A stretch of 5,242 nucleotides of DNA from JBEKJU01 sp050011095. Lineage in GTDB: Bacteria > Desulfobacterota > Syntrophorhabdia > Syntrophorhabdales > WCHB1-27. The number at the start of each line of letters is the position of its first letter. Position 1 is the stretch's first letter. Where the stretch lies: contig JBEKJU010000269.1 in NCBI GenBank assembly GCA_050011095.1, positions 1-5,242 on the forward strand. The letters run 5' to 3'. The notes under the pieces are model-generated. The model saw only the letters and a program-made list of their open reading frames with translations. It was not told the DNA's origin and did not search any database. A program made the position numbers and the translations under genes. Below, one piece after another: positions 1 to 5,242 of the stretch.

Positions 1-3000
1 GAGCCATGCCTCCCCTCCGAATTCCTCGATTTTCCTCACGAGGTCGTTATTGCTGAACCTGTTCGATCGTATGTAAATCTCCCCCACGATCCCCACGACA
101 GGCTTCTCTTTGTCCGTCCGGGGGATGGCGAGAAAACTTTCCACCGCCTCCTCAAGGGCCCCGTAGACCGCGTCCCCACCCTTCTCTATCGCCGATTCGA
201 TGCGGGAAAGCTCCTCGCCGTACACGCGGTCCGTCTGTCCGTTCACCACCTCGTAGGGCCTCGTCTGGTGCAGCATCTTGACGAGGAGGTCTGTCGCGAC
301 GATCGCCCTCCACCCCAGCCGTGAGAACTTGCCGCCCAGTATATCAAGCTCATGGTAAAGCCTGTCGTCCTGGTTCGGCGCGTAGATGGGCACATTATCA
401 AAGCCGTGCTCGCTCAGCACCATCCGATGGAAGCGGTGGTACTGGCCGAAACGGCATGGGCCTGAGCCCGAAGGCATGAAGAAGGCACTCCTGTCAGGCT
501 CGAAATCGGGCCTCCTGCTGGTCTTGAGCATATCACCCGTCGTGAGGATGCAAGGGTAGCATTCCTTCCCGAGCGTATATTTCCTCCCGATCTGAACAGT
601 CTCTTCATCGGGTTCCCGCATCACCTCGGCATCAACTCCGCAGGCCCTGAAGGCGCCGGCAAAGGGGAAGGAATGGTCCGACATGTAGGGTATGTAGATC
701 TTCCGGGCGCGTCCGTCCCTCGTATAGGAGGAGATGACCGGCTTCTCGGCCCTCGGCGCGGTCTTCGCATTCTTGATGCTGTCGAGGAAGGCCTCCAGGC
801 GGGTGATGATGCCCGCGTCCCCGCTGTGCTCGTCGATCTCCAGTTGCAGGAAGGGTTTTCCTTCCATGATCTTCTTGAAGAAATGCGTGATGAACGAATC
901 GGGACCGCACCCGAAATTCGTGACGTATATAGCGTAGAGGTTGGGGTGGTTCCTGACGATCTTCGCGGCTCTCAGAATCTTCTGGCCGTAACCCCAGTAC
1001 ATATCCTTCAAGTCGTCATCGGCCTCGACACGGTCGAGGGGCAGCATGTCGATGGGGATCGACGAGACACCCAGGTCCGAAAGCTTCTTGTGGACATTGA
1101 GATTGGCGCCGGGGTCCATGCTGTTGTAAGGCCTGCCGATGAGGACCATCACCTTGTCGTCGGGCTTTATTTCCGAAAGGAACCTCGCCCCCTCATCGAG
1201 ACACGCCCGGTAAAACCGGTCCTGGGTGTCGGTGGCCACGCCGAAGGCCGCCTCGACCTCCCTTTTCGATTTCCCGAGGCCCTTGCCGAAGATTGTCAGG
1301 TTCGCCAGGGCTACCTTGTGGCCCCTGTCGAAGTAGACCACCGGGGAGTCGACCCTCACGCCGAGGGCGTCGAAGTCTATGGAGGCCCTCGATGTATAAG
1401 GAAGCGACTGCGCATAGGGACAGGCAAGACTGTTCGTCACTTCGTCCGAAGGCTTCTTGAGGCTTATCACGCTCGGCACGAAAATCCTGCGTATCCCCTT
1501 ACCCACGATGTTCAGGATATGACCGTGAGCGAGCTTGATGGGAAAGCACGACTCGACTATAATAGTCTCCACTCCCTCCTTGATGACCTTCTTGTTTGTG
1601 GAATCGGAGAGGGCGACCGAGAAGCCCAGCTCCGTCAGAAAACTCCGCCAGAAGGGCAAAAGCTCGTGCATGTTGAGGATTTTCGGGATGCCTATCACCT
1701 CGCCTTCCGCCCTCTTCTCGTACGTGTTGTGGAGAAGCTCCTCCCTGATCTTGAATAGGTCCCTCGTCTCACCCCTCTTGACGCGCCTCACCACGTCGTA
1801 TTTCTCGCACCTGCTCCCGTAATAGAGGGGTGTCTCGCCCTCGCACGTCACCTTCCTGATCTCGCACAGGTTTTCGCACCCCTTGCACTCGAACGTGTCG
1901 ACCGCATAGGACCTCTTGCTCAGATCGAACCCCTTGAAAGTGCTCTTCTCCCAGGTCCTCTTCTTCATGGCGAGTATGGCGACGCCTATGGCCCCAGTCA
2001 CGTCGTGGTGCGACGGCACGGTGATGGGCTTTCCGCATATCTTTTCGAAGGCGGCGACGACCCCCTTGTTGAAGGCGGTTCCGCCCTGAAAGAAGATCCT
2101 CTTCCCGACCCTCCTTTCGCCGACGACCTTGTTCAGGTAATTGAGCACGATGGAATAGCAGAGGCCCGCCACGATATCATCGGTCCTCGAGCCCCCCTGC
2201 TGAAAGTGCATCACGTCGGACTCGATGAAGACCGTGCACCGCTCACCCATTTTCGTGGGACTCTTTGCAGCCAGGGCAAGCTCCGAGAACTCGTCCTTGA
2301 TGGAGATGCCCAGCCGTTCCGCCTGCTCCTCCAGAAAGGAGCCCGTGCCCGCTGCGCAGGCCTTGTTCATCTCGAAGTCGACGATTACCCCGTTGTCGAT
2401 GCTGATATATTTCGAATCCTGCCCGCCTATCTCGAAAATCGTGTCCACCCCGGGGTCTATGTCGATTGCCGCCTCCGCCTGCGCGGTGATCTCGTTCCGC
2501 ACGAGGTCGGCCCCGATGAAGTCGGCCGTCAGATATCGTCCCGACCCCGTGGTCCCCACACCGAGGATATCCACCCGGTCGCCCATCTCCGCGCCTATCT
2601 CGTCGAGGCCTCGCTTGACCGCCTCAAGGGGTCTCCCCCCGGTCATGAGGTATCTCTTGGCAAGGACGTTCCTCTCCTCGTCGATCAGGACGAGGTTCGT
2701 GCTGATCGAACCCACGTCCACGCCCAGGTATGACCGGACCCTCTCTGTCGGCGTGACCATCTCGTAGGTCACGTGGAGGTTCCCCTCCGATATGGTTAGG
2801 GGCTCGTGGGCCTCCGCCGCCTCCTCCCTCGCCATATGCTCCTTTACCCTCGCGACGCCGACAAACTCTTCCCTGATCCGCGGATCGTCGAGGACCGCGT
2901 ATATGGCGCCAAGGGCGCCCATCGACGCATAGTGCTCCGGCACGATCAACTCGGCGTCCTCCAGCGAGAAGACCTCCCTTATCGCCTTCCTCATGCCCGC

Positions 3001-3675
3001 GTTCGCCGCCACGCCTCCGATGAAGGCCACCGGCCTTCGCACCTCCTTGCCCTTGGCGATGTTGCTCTTGAAGTTCCGCGCCAGTGCGAAGCAGAGACCC
3101 GCCACCAGCTCGTAGTCGGGCGTGGCGATCTGCTGGAGATGGATCATGTCGGATTTCGCGAATACCGTGCACCGGCCGGCGATCCTCGGCGTATTCTTCG
3201 ACCGCAGGGCAATCTCGGCGAACTCCTCGATGGTGAAACCGAGTCTCGACGCCTGCTGGTCCAGAAAGGAGCCCGTGCCCGCTGCGCAAAGCGTATTCAT
3301 GGAGAAATCCTTTATCCGGAGCCTGTGCCGGCGCTCGTCCTTTTCGAATATGATGAACTTGGAGTCTTCCCCGCCGATATCGATGACGCTTCCCACGTCG
3401 GGGAAGAGGTTATGGAATGCCTTGGTCAGGGCGATGATTTCATTCGTAAAGGATGCGCCGACGAGGGGCGCGAACGTTTTTGCTGCCGTCCCCGTTGTGG
3501 CGACGAAGTCGATCCCTTTCCCGTATTTTTTGTGCACCTCTTCCAGGAGGGCGCTCGCCGTGTGGATCGGCTTTCCCTTGTGGCGGACGTATCGATCTTC
3601 CGCGACACCCCCCGATTCATCAAGAACAACGACGTTCACGCTCACGGAACCGATGTCGACACCGACCCTGAACAT
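1..3675 (-). CDS. Fused acyl-CoA dehydratase activase (tandem BcrAD/BadFG ATPases + DUF2229 + HgdB-like region), 3' end cut off
   Basis: The frame is open for 1,225 codons from ATG at 3675 and leaves the window without a stop. Family members run to about 1,400 residues, so some 200 are probably missing. Domain 1 (about 4-260) has an N-terminal GVDIGS phosphate loop, GGEDSK (101-106), CAAGTGSFLD from C130, C169 in GRCTVF and GGVAAN (220-225). Domain 2 (about 316-575) repeats this: GVDVGS (318-323), GGQDSK (417-422), C440, C480 and GGTAFN (531-536). In HgdC-type activators such Cys pairs from two subunits hold one [4Fe-4S] cluster, and ATP hydrolysis powers electron transfer to a dehydratase or reductase. 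A Cys-rich linker follows (C597, C600, C604, C611, C623). Next comes a DUF2229-like part (about 661-880, starting IGIPKIL), with ESCFP at C710 and GRPYN at 847-851. The C-terminal region resembles HgdB/COG3581: GCGPDS (922-927), CYPC (1039-1042), GPCRFGQY (1072-1079) and a closing GEIYIRSN segment. No signal peptide or membrane helix is visible, so it is probably cytoplasmic. The start is supported by GGAGG seven bases upstream; an in-frame TTG directly before it is less likely. The family call is firm; the substrate and electron partner are unknown. Confidence 0.93.
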   Translation of the reverse strand, partial: MFRVGVDIGSVSVNVVVLDESGGVAEDRYVRHKGKPIHTASALLEEVHKKYGKGIDFVATTGTAAKTFAPLVGASFTNEIIALTKAFHNLFPDVGSVIDIGGEDSKFIIFEKDERRHRLRIKDFSMNTLCAAGTGSFLDQQASRLGFTIEEFAEIALRSKNTPRIAGRCTVFAKSDMIHLQQIATPDYELVAGLCFALARNFKSNIAKGKEVRRPVAFIGGVAANAGMRKAIREVFSLEDAELIVPEHYASMGALGAIYAVLDDPRIREEFVGVARVKEHMAREEAAEAHEPLTISEGNLHVTYEMVTPTERVRSYLGVDVGSISTNLVLIDEERNVLAKRYLMTGGRPLEAVKRGLDEIGAEMGDRVDILGVGTTGSGRYLTADFIGADLVRNEITAQAEAAIDIDPGVDTIFEIGGQDSKYISIDNGVIVDFEMNKACAAGTGSFLEEQAERLGISIKDEFSELALAAKSPTKMGERCTVFIESDVMHFQQGGSRTDDIVAGLCYSIVLNYLNKVVGERRVGKRIFFQGGTAFNKGVVAAFEKICGKPITVPSHHDVTGAIGVAILAMKKRTWEKSTFKGFDLSKRSYAVDTFECKGCENLCEIRKVTCEGETPLYYGSRCEKYDVVRRVKRGETRDLFKIREELLHNTYEKRAEGEVIGIPKILNMHELLPFWRSFLTELGFSVALSDSTNKKVIKEGVETIIVESCFPIKLAHGHILNIVGKGIRRIFVPSVISLKKPSDEVTNSLACPYAQSLPYTSRASIDFDALGVRVDSPVVYFDRGHKVALANLTIFGKGLGKSKREVEAAFGVATDTQDRFYRACLDEGARFLSEIKPDDKVMVLIGRPYNSMDPGANLNVHKKLSDLGVSSIPIDMLPLDRVEADDDLKDMYWGYGQKILRAAKIVRNHPNLYAIYVTNFGCGPDSFITHFFKKIMEGKPFLQLEIDEHSGDAGIITRLEAFLDSIKNAKTAPRAEKPVISSYTRDGRARKIYIPYMSDHSFPFAGAFRACGVDAEVMREPDEETVQIGRKYTLGKECYPCILTTGDMLKTSRRPDFEPDRSAFFMPSGSGPCRFGQYHRFHRMVLSEHGFDNVPIYAPNQDDRLYHELDILGGKFSRLGWRAIVATDLLVKMLHQTRPYEVVNGQTDRVYGEELSRIESAIEKGGDAVYGALEEAVESFLAIPRTDKEKPVVGIVGEIYIRSNRFSNNDLVRKIEEFGGEAWL
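2330..2358 (-). repeat. Intragenic repeat, copy in ATPase domain 2
   Basis: This is the second copy of the 29-base exact repeat, matching 3260-3288 including all synonymous positions. It encodes the same CAAGTGSFL motif around C440. Neighbouring conserved motifs of the two domains, such as GGEDSK and GGQDSK, use different synonymous codons, which makes this island of DNA identity stand out. Confidence 0.85.
3260..3288 (-). repeat. Intragenic repeat, copy in ATPase domain 1
   Basis: These 29 bases are identical to 2330-2358, in the same orientation and the same reading frame, 930 bases (310 codons) apart. With two mismatches the match extends to 38 bases (3251-3288). It encodes the cluster-binding CAAGTGSFL motif of the first activase domain, so it marks the internal gene duplication rather than a mobile element. 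Confidence 0.85.
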
Positions 3676-3682
3676 CAATATT

Positions 3683-3687
3683 CCTCC
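3683..3687 (-). promoter_or_regulatory. Ribosome binding site of the activase gene
   Basis: Read on the minus strand this is GGAGG, seven bases before the ATG at 3675. It is the clearest Shine-Dalgarno sequence in the window and fixes the start of the large fused protein. Confidence 0.8.
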
Positions 3688-3707
3688 AATATGATAACGA
3701 GTTGATT

Positions 3708-3738
3708 TTGAAAGTCCGCTATGTTACTTAATTATAAT
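3708..3738 (+). promoter_or_regulatory. Putative sigma70-type promoter for the acylphosphatase and possibly the genes after it
   Basis: TTGAAA (3708-3713) and a perfect TATAAT (3733-3738) are separated by 19 bases, slightly longer than the usual 17. The predicted transcript would start near 3745, giving a leader of only about 23 bases before the ATG at 3768. The -10 box lies in the palindrome ATTATAAT (3731-3738), which also supplies the -10 of the opposite promoter. Confidence 0.5.
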
Positions 3739-3758
3739 ACAAATAGGCACCCGATCAA
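3731..3758 (-). promoter_or_regulatory. Putative sigma70-type promoter for the activase
   Basis: On the minus strand TTGATC (3758-3753) is followed after 16 bases by a consensus TATAAT (3736-3731). Transcription would start near 3724 and leave a leader of about 50 bases containing the GGAGG site. The region is AT-rich compared with the coding DNA on both sides. Its -10 box overlaps that of the divergent promoter on the plus strand. This is predicted from sequence only. Confidence 0.55.
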
Positions 3759-3767
3759 CAAAAAACC

Positions 3768-4046
3768 ATGATGAAAAGGGCCAAAATAGTGGTGAGGGGG
3801 ATCGTTCAGGGCGTCTACTACCGCCACAACACGAAGCGGAAGGCCGACGAACTGCGCCTCAGGGGCATGGTGAGAAATCTGCCCGACGGGTCCGTCGAAA
3901 TCGTGTGCGAGGGCGACGAAAGGGAGATCGAGAGACTGATCGAATGGTGCAGGCAGGGTCCGAGGGGGGCTTTCGTCGACGGGGTCGACGTAGAGTGGTA
4001 TGAACAAACGGGTGCTTTCAACGATTTTGCCATCGTCTACCGCTAG
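3768..4046 (+). CDS. acyP: Acylphosphatase
   Basis: This 92-residue protein has the normal length and motifs of the small alpha/beta acylphosphatases, which hydrolyse carboxyl-phosphate bonds such as those in acetyl phosphate or 1,3-bisphosphoglycerate in the cytoplasm. The phosphate-binding loop is GIVQGVYYR (11-19). R19 corresponds to the substrate-binding arginine and N37, in VRNLPDGSVEI (35-45), to the catalytic asparagine (R23 and N41 in the muscle enzyme). The residue before VRN is Met34, where many homologues have Trp. The end, FNDFAIVYR, matches the usual C-terminal strand. An in-frame stop at 3744-3746 rules out a longer protein. ATG at 3771 is an alternative start one codon on. No Shine-Dalgarno sequence is visible; the leader before the start is A-rich. 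The gene lies 92 bases from the divergent activase and 149 bases before the ccsA-like gene. Its physiological substrate cannot be told from sequence. Confidence 0.93.
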   Translation: MMKRAKIVVRGIVQGVYYRHNTKRKADELRLRGMVRNLPDGSVEIVCEGDEREIERLIEWCRQGPRGAFVDGVDVEWYEQTGAFNDFAIVYR

Positions 4047-4195
4047 CCTTTCCATCCTGGCCTTGTTGTGCGTTTCCCCGTAGGTCGCCCTACCCGTCTC
4101 ACGCCCTTTTTCCGCGCCCTGCGTGCGGGCCCGGACGAACATCCTGCAAGGAGATACGCGAAAGGAGGCATAGGGCAAGTCCCAGGTAACCGGCT
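4047..4195. other. 149-base gap between acylphosphatase and the ccsA-like gene
   Basis: I see no gene, convincing promoter or terminator here. The first part is pyrimidine-rich. A strong purine run containing AGGAGG (4163-4168) lies near the end but has no start codon at normal spacing. GGGCAAGTCCC (4173-4183) could form only a three-pair stem. Without a terminator, read-through from the acylphosphatase into the next gene is plausible. Confidence 0.5.
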
Positions 4196-5011
4196 ATGAG
4201 CGTTCTTTCCGTCCTTTATGTCGCCCTTGGCCTCTACCTCGTCTCCACCTTCTGCTACTTGGGTTCCCTCGGGACGAGGAGGGGCCTCGAAAAACCGGGC
4301 TACTATTTCTTTGCCCTCGGGTTTTTCGTCCATCTCTCCGCGCTCGTCTCCCGGTATATCCTGGCTGGCTACACGCCCATCACCAATCTCCACGAGTCAC
4401 TCTCCTTTTTTGCCCTCTGCACGGCGGGGTTCTTCATTTTTCTGAGGCGCATCTATAGGATCGAGGTACTGGGGAGCATCTTCCTTCCCGTCCTCTCCAT
4501 TATGCTTATCGCGGCCCTTGCCGCCCCCGCCGGTATCAGGCCCTTGCCGCCGGTTCTCCGGAGCTACTGGCTCCCCATCCACACCGCCTTCGCCTTCATA
4601 GGCAATGCCGTCTTTTTTACGGGATTCCTCGTCTCCATCGTCTACCTCCTTCTGGAGCGAGGCATAAAGAGAAAGAAAATGCGGGATATTTCCGGGCGTT
4701 TTCCCTCCCTGGAGACACTCGACCGGATCAACTACAAGTGCATGTCCTACGGTTTCCCCTTTCTTACCATGGCCATCATCAGCGGCTCCCTCTGGGCGGA
4801 GCTTGCCTGGGGCTCTTACTGGAACTGGGACCCGAAAGAGACGTGGTCGCTCATCACGTGGATCGTGTACGCCATACTCATCCATAACCGGCTCGCCATC
4901 GGCTGGAGGGGAAGAAGGACGGCCTACATGATGATAGCCGGTTTTATCTGCGTGGTCGTCACCTTCATCGGCGTCAACCTTTTTATAGGAGGGCTTCATT
5001 CTTACCTCTGA
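4196..5011 (+). CDS. CcsA/ResC/HemX-family haem-handling membrane protein (cytochrome c biogenesis)
   Basis: This 271-residue integral membrane protein has about eight hydrophobic segments and belongs to the CcsA/CcsB/ResC family, whose members present haem for System II cytochrome c maturation outside the membrane. The WWD signature is complete: W205, W209, W211, D212, P213, K214, E215, T216 and W217. Histidines sit where the family uses them for haem ligation: H129 (LPIHTAF) before the WWD segment, then H230 (LIHNR) and H268 (GLHSYL) after it. H46 and H66 are additional N-terminal histidines. There is no ResB-like domain in the chain, so a separate ResB/Ccs1 partner would be expected elsewhere. 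hemA follows 143 bases downstream on the same strand. HemX, a relative of this family often adjacent to hemA and reported to lower HemA levels, is therefore the main alternative, and sequence alone does not separate the two. The start is forced by an in-frame stop at 4187-4189; only a weak AGG (4184-4186) lies at ribosome-binding distance. Confidence 0.9.
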   Translation: MSVLSVLYVALGLYLVSTFCYLGSLGTRRGLEKPGYYFFALGFFVHLSALVSRYILAGYTPITNLHESLSFFALCTAGFFIFLRRIYRIEVLGSIFLPVLSIMLIAALAAPAGIRPLPPVLRSYWLPIHTAFAFIGNAVFFTGFLVSIVYLLLERGIKRKKMRDISGRFPSLETLDRINYKCMSYGFPFLTMAIISGSLWAELAWGSYWNWDPKETWSLITWIVYAILIHNRLAIGWRGRRTAYMMIAGFICVVVTFIGVNLFIGGLHSYL

Positions 5012-5019
5012 TACCGGGT

Positions 5020-5102
5020 CGCCTTCTTCGCCACATCTTTGTTGGCGCATCACAGCTCTCCTTGACGTACAACGGAGTACGCCTTCGTCGGCGCATCACA
5101 GC
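5020..5102. repeat. Intergenic repeat-like element with direct repeats around a small palindrome
   Basis: GGCGCATCACAGC occurs exactly at 5044-5056 and 5090-5102. Each copy is preceded by a related CGCCTTC-TCG stretch (5020-5030 and 5080-5090). Between the copies, CGTAC (5066-5070) and GTACG (5077-5081) form a perfect five-pair stem with a six-base loop. This layout is typical of dispersed non-coding repeats placed between genes. Whether it recurs in the genome cannot be seen from this window. No coding potential is supported. Confidence 0.6.
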
Positions 5103-5108
5103 CGCCCG

Positions 5109-5137
5109 GGTACCACGCCGAGGGCGAGGGTGGTGCC
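5109..5137 (+). promoter_or_regulatory. Stem-loop in the hemA leader
   Basis: GGTACCAC (5109-5116) pairs with GTGGTGCC (5130-5137) over eight pairs, including one G-T wobble, around a 13-base loop. Only three T residues follow (5138-5140), so it is a poor intrinsic terminator. It lies 17 bases before the hemA start and could attenuate hemA, stabilise a processed end or limit ribosome access. Function is inferred from position only. Confidence 0.35.
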
Positions 5138-5154
5138 TTTGAATGCAACCCGGT

Positions 5155-5242
5155 ATGAATGATCCCATGCATCTTCTTGTCCTCGGCCTCAATCACAACA
5201 CGGCGCCCCTTGACATACGGGAAAGGCTCTTCATCCCGGAGG
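5155..5242 (+). CDS. hemA: Glutamyl-tRNA reductase, N-terminal fragment (runs off the window)
   Basis: The 29 visible codons begin MNDPMHLLVLGLNHNTAPLD, followed by IRERLFIPE. The segment from HLLVLGLNH to IRERL is the hallmark N-terminus of glutamyl-tRNA reductase, which reduces glutamyl-tRNA(Glu) with NADPH to glutamate-1-semialdehyde, the first committed step of C5-pathway tetrapyrrole synthesis. The catalytic cysteine lies beyond the window edge, so integrity cannot be judged. An in-frame TGA at 5140-5142 limits the start. ATG at 5155 is the first option, and ATG at 5167 would give MHLLVLGLNH, equally close to many homologues. Neither has a good Shine-Dalgarno sequence. The upstream ccsA/hemX-like gene on the same strand is a familiar partner of hemA, and a hemC-type gene would be expected downstream. 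Confidence 0.92.
   Translation, partial: MNDPMHLLVLGLNHNTAPLDIRERLFIPE

Noticed and set aside
673..3705. Long open frames on the plus strand (673-1758, 2005-2733, 2806-3705)
   Set aside because: They lie antisense to the large minus-strand gene, whose translation matches known domains throughout. High GC at third positions produces such mirror frames, and their proteins show no recognisable motifs.
4000..4083. Small out-of-frame ORF starting MNKRVLSTILP that looks like a signal peptide, overlapping the acylphosphatase end
   Set aside because: It stops after 27 codons at TAG (4081-4083), has no convincing ribosome binding site and nothing recognisable follows. Chance is the simplest explanation, though a conserved leader peptide cannot be excluded.
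4119..4135. GC-rich inverted repeat GCCC/GGGC as a terminator after the acylphosphatase
   Set aside because: The stem is only four pairs and no T-run follows, so it does not qualify as an intrinsic terminator.
4397..5053. Minus-strand frame antisense to the ccsA-like gene
   Set aside because: It is a charged, low-complexity translation without motifs, fully overlapping a well-supported membrane protein gene.
5121..5137. GAGGGTGGTGCC, which recalls the conserved part of T-box leaders
   Set aside because: There is no matching terminator/antiterminator partner, and the 143-base gap is too short and already occupied by the repeat-like element to hold a full T-box with its specifier stem.
4983..5192. 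Minus-strand 69-codon ORF across the ccsA-like/hemA gap
   Set aside because: Its arginine-rich sequence arises from the repeat-like element and the reverse of two real genes; it has no motif and no ribosome binding site.

Overview
The window (5,242 bases, GC-rich, strong G/C third positions) looks like chromosomal DNA of an anaerobic, syntroph- or sulfate-reducer-like bacterium. A Desulfobacterota/Syntrophorhabdus-type host is my best guess from gene content alone. Three things point there: a giant fused acyl-CoA dehydratase activase, a System II (CcsA/ResC/HemX-type) haem-handling membrane protein next to hemA, and sigma70-like promoters in an AT-rich gap.

Layout: positions 1-3675, about 70% of the window, are one minus-strand reading frame of 1,225 codons without a stop that runs off the left edge. 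It has two tandem 2-hydroxyacyl-CoA dehydratase-activator (HgdC/BcrAD/BadFG) ATPase domains, a cysteine-rich linker, a DUF2229-type region and the start of an HgdB-like C-terminal region. A 92-base AT-rich divergent promoter region (3676-3767) follows, with a palindromic ATTATAAT that supplies a -10 hexamer to both strands. To the right, all on the plus strand, are an acylphosphatase (3768-4046), a 149-base gap, a CcsA/ResC/HemX-family membrane protein (4196-5011), a 143-base gap with a repeat-like element and a stem-loop, and the first 29 codons of glutamyl-tRNA reductase, hemA (5155 to the right edge).

How they work together: the ccsA-like gene and hemA form a tetrapyrrole/haem cluster. HemA makes the first committed precursor, and the membrane protein either handles haem for cytochrome c maturation or modulates HemA (HemX-like). 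The acylphosphatase may be co-transcribed with them but has no clear functional link. The divergent activase is a separate unit whose family drives low-potential electron transfer by ATP hydrolysis; its substrate is unknown.

The most unusual object is the activase. It carries all four cysteines of the normally dimer-bridging [4Fe-4S] cluster in one chain, plus a partner-like C-terminal region, so it may be a self-contained ATP-driven redox machine. The family is known from genomes, so it is under-characterised rather than certainly new. No mobile element, CRISPR array, tRNA or rRNA was seen.
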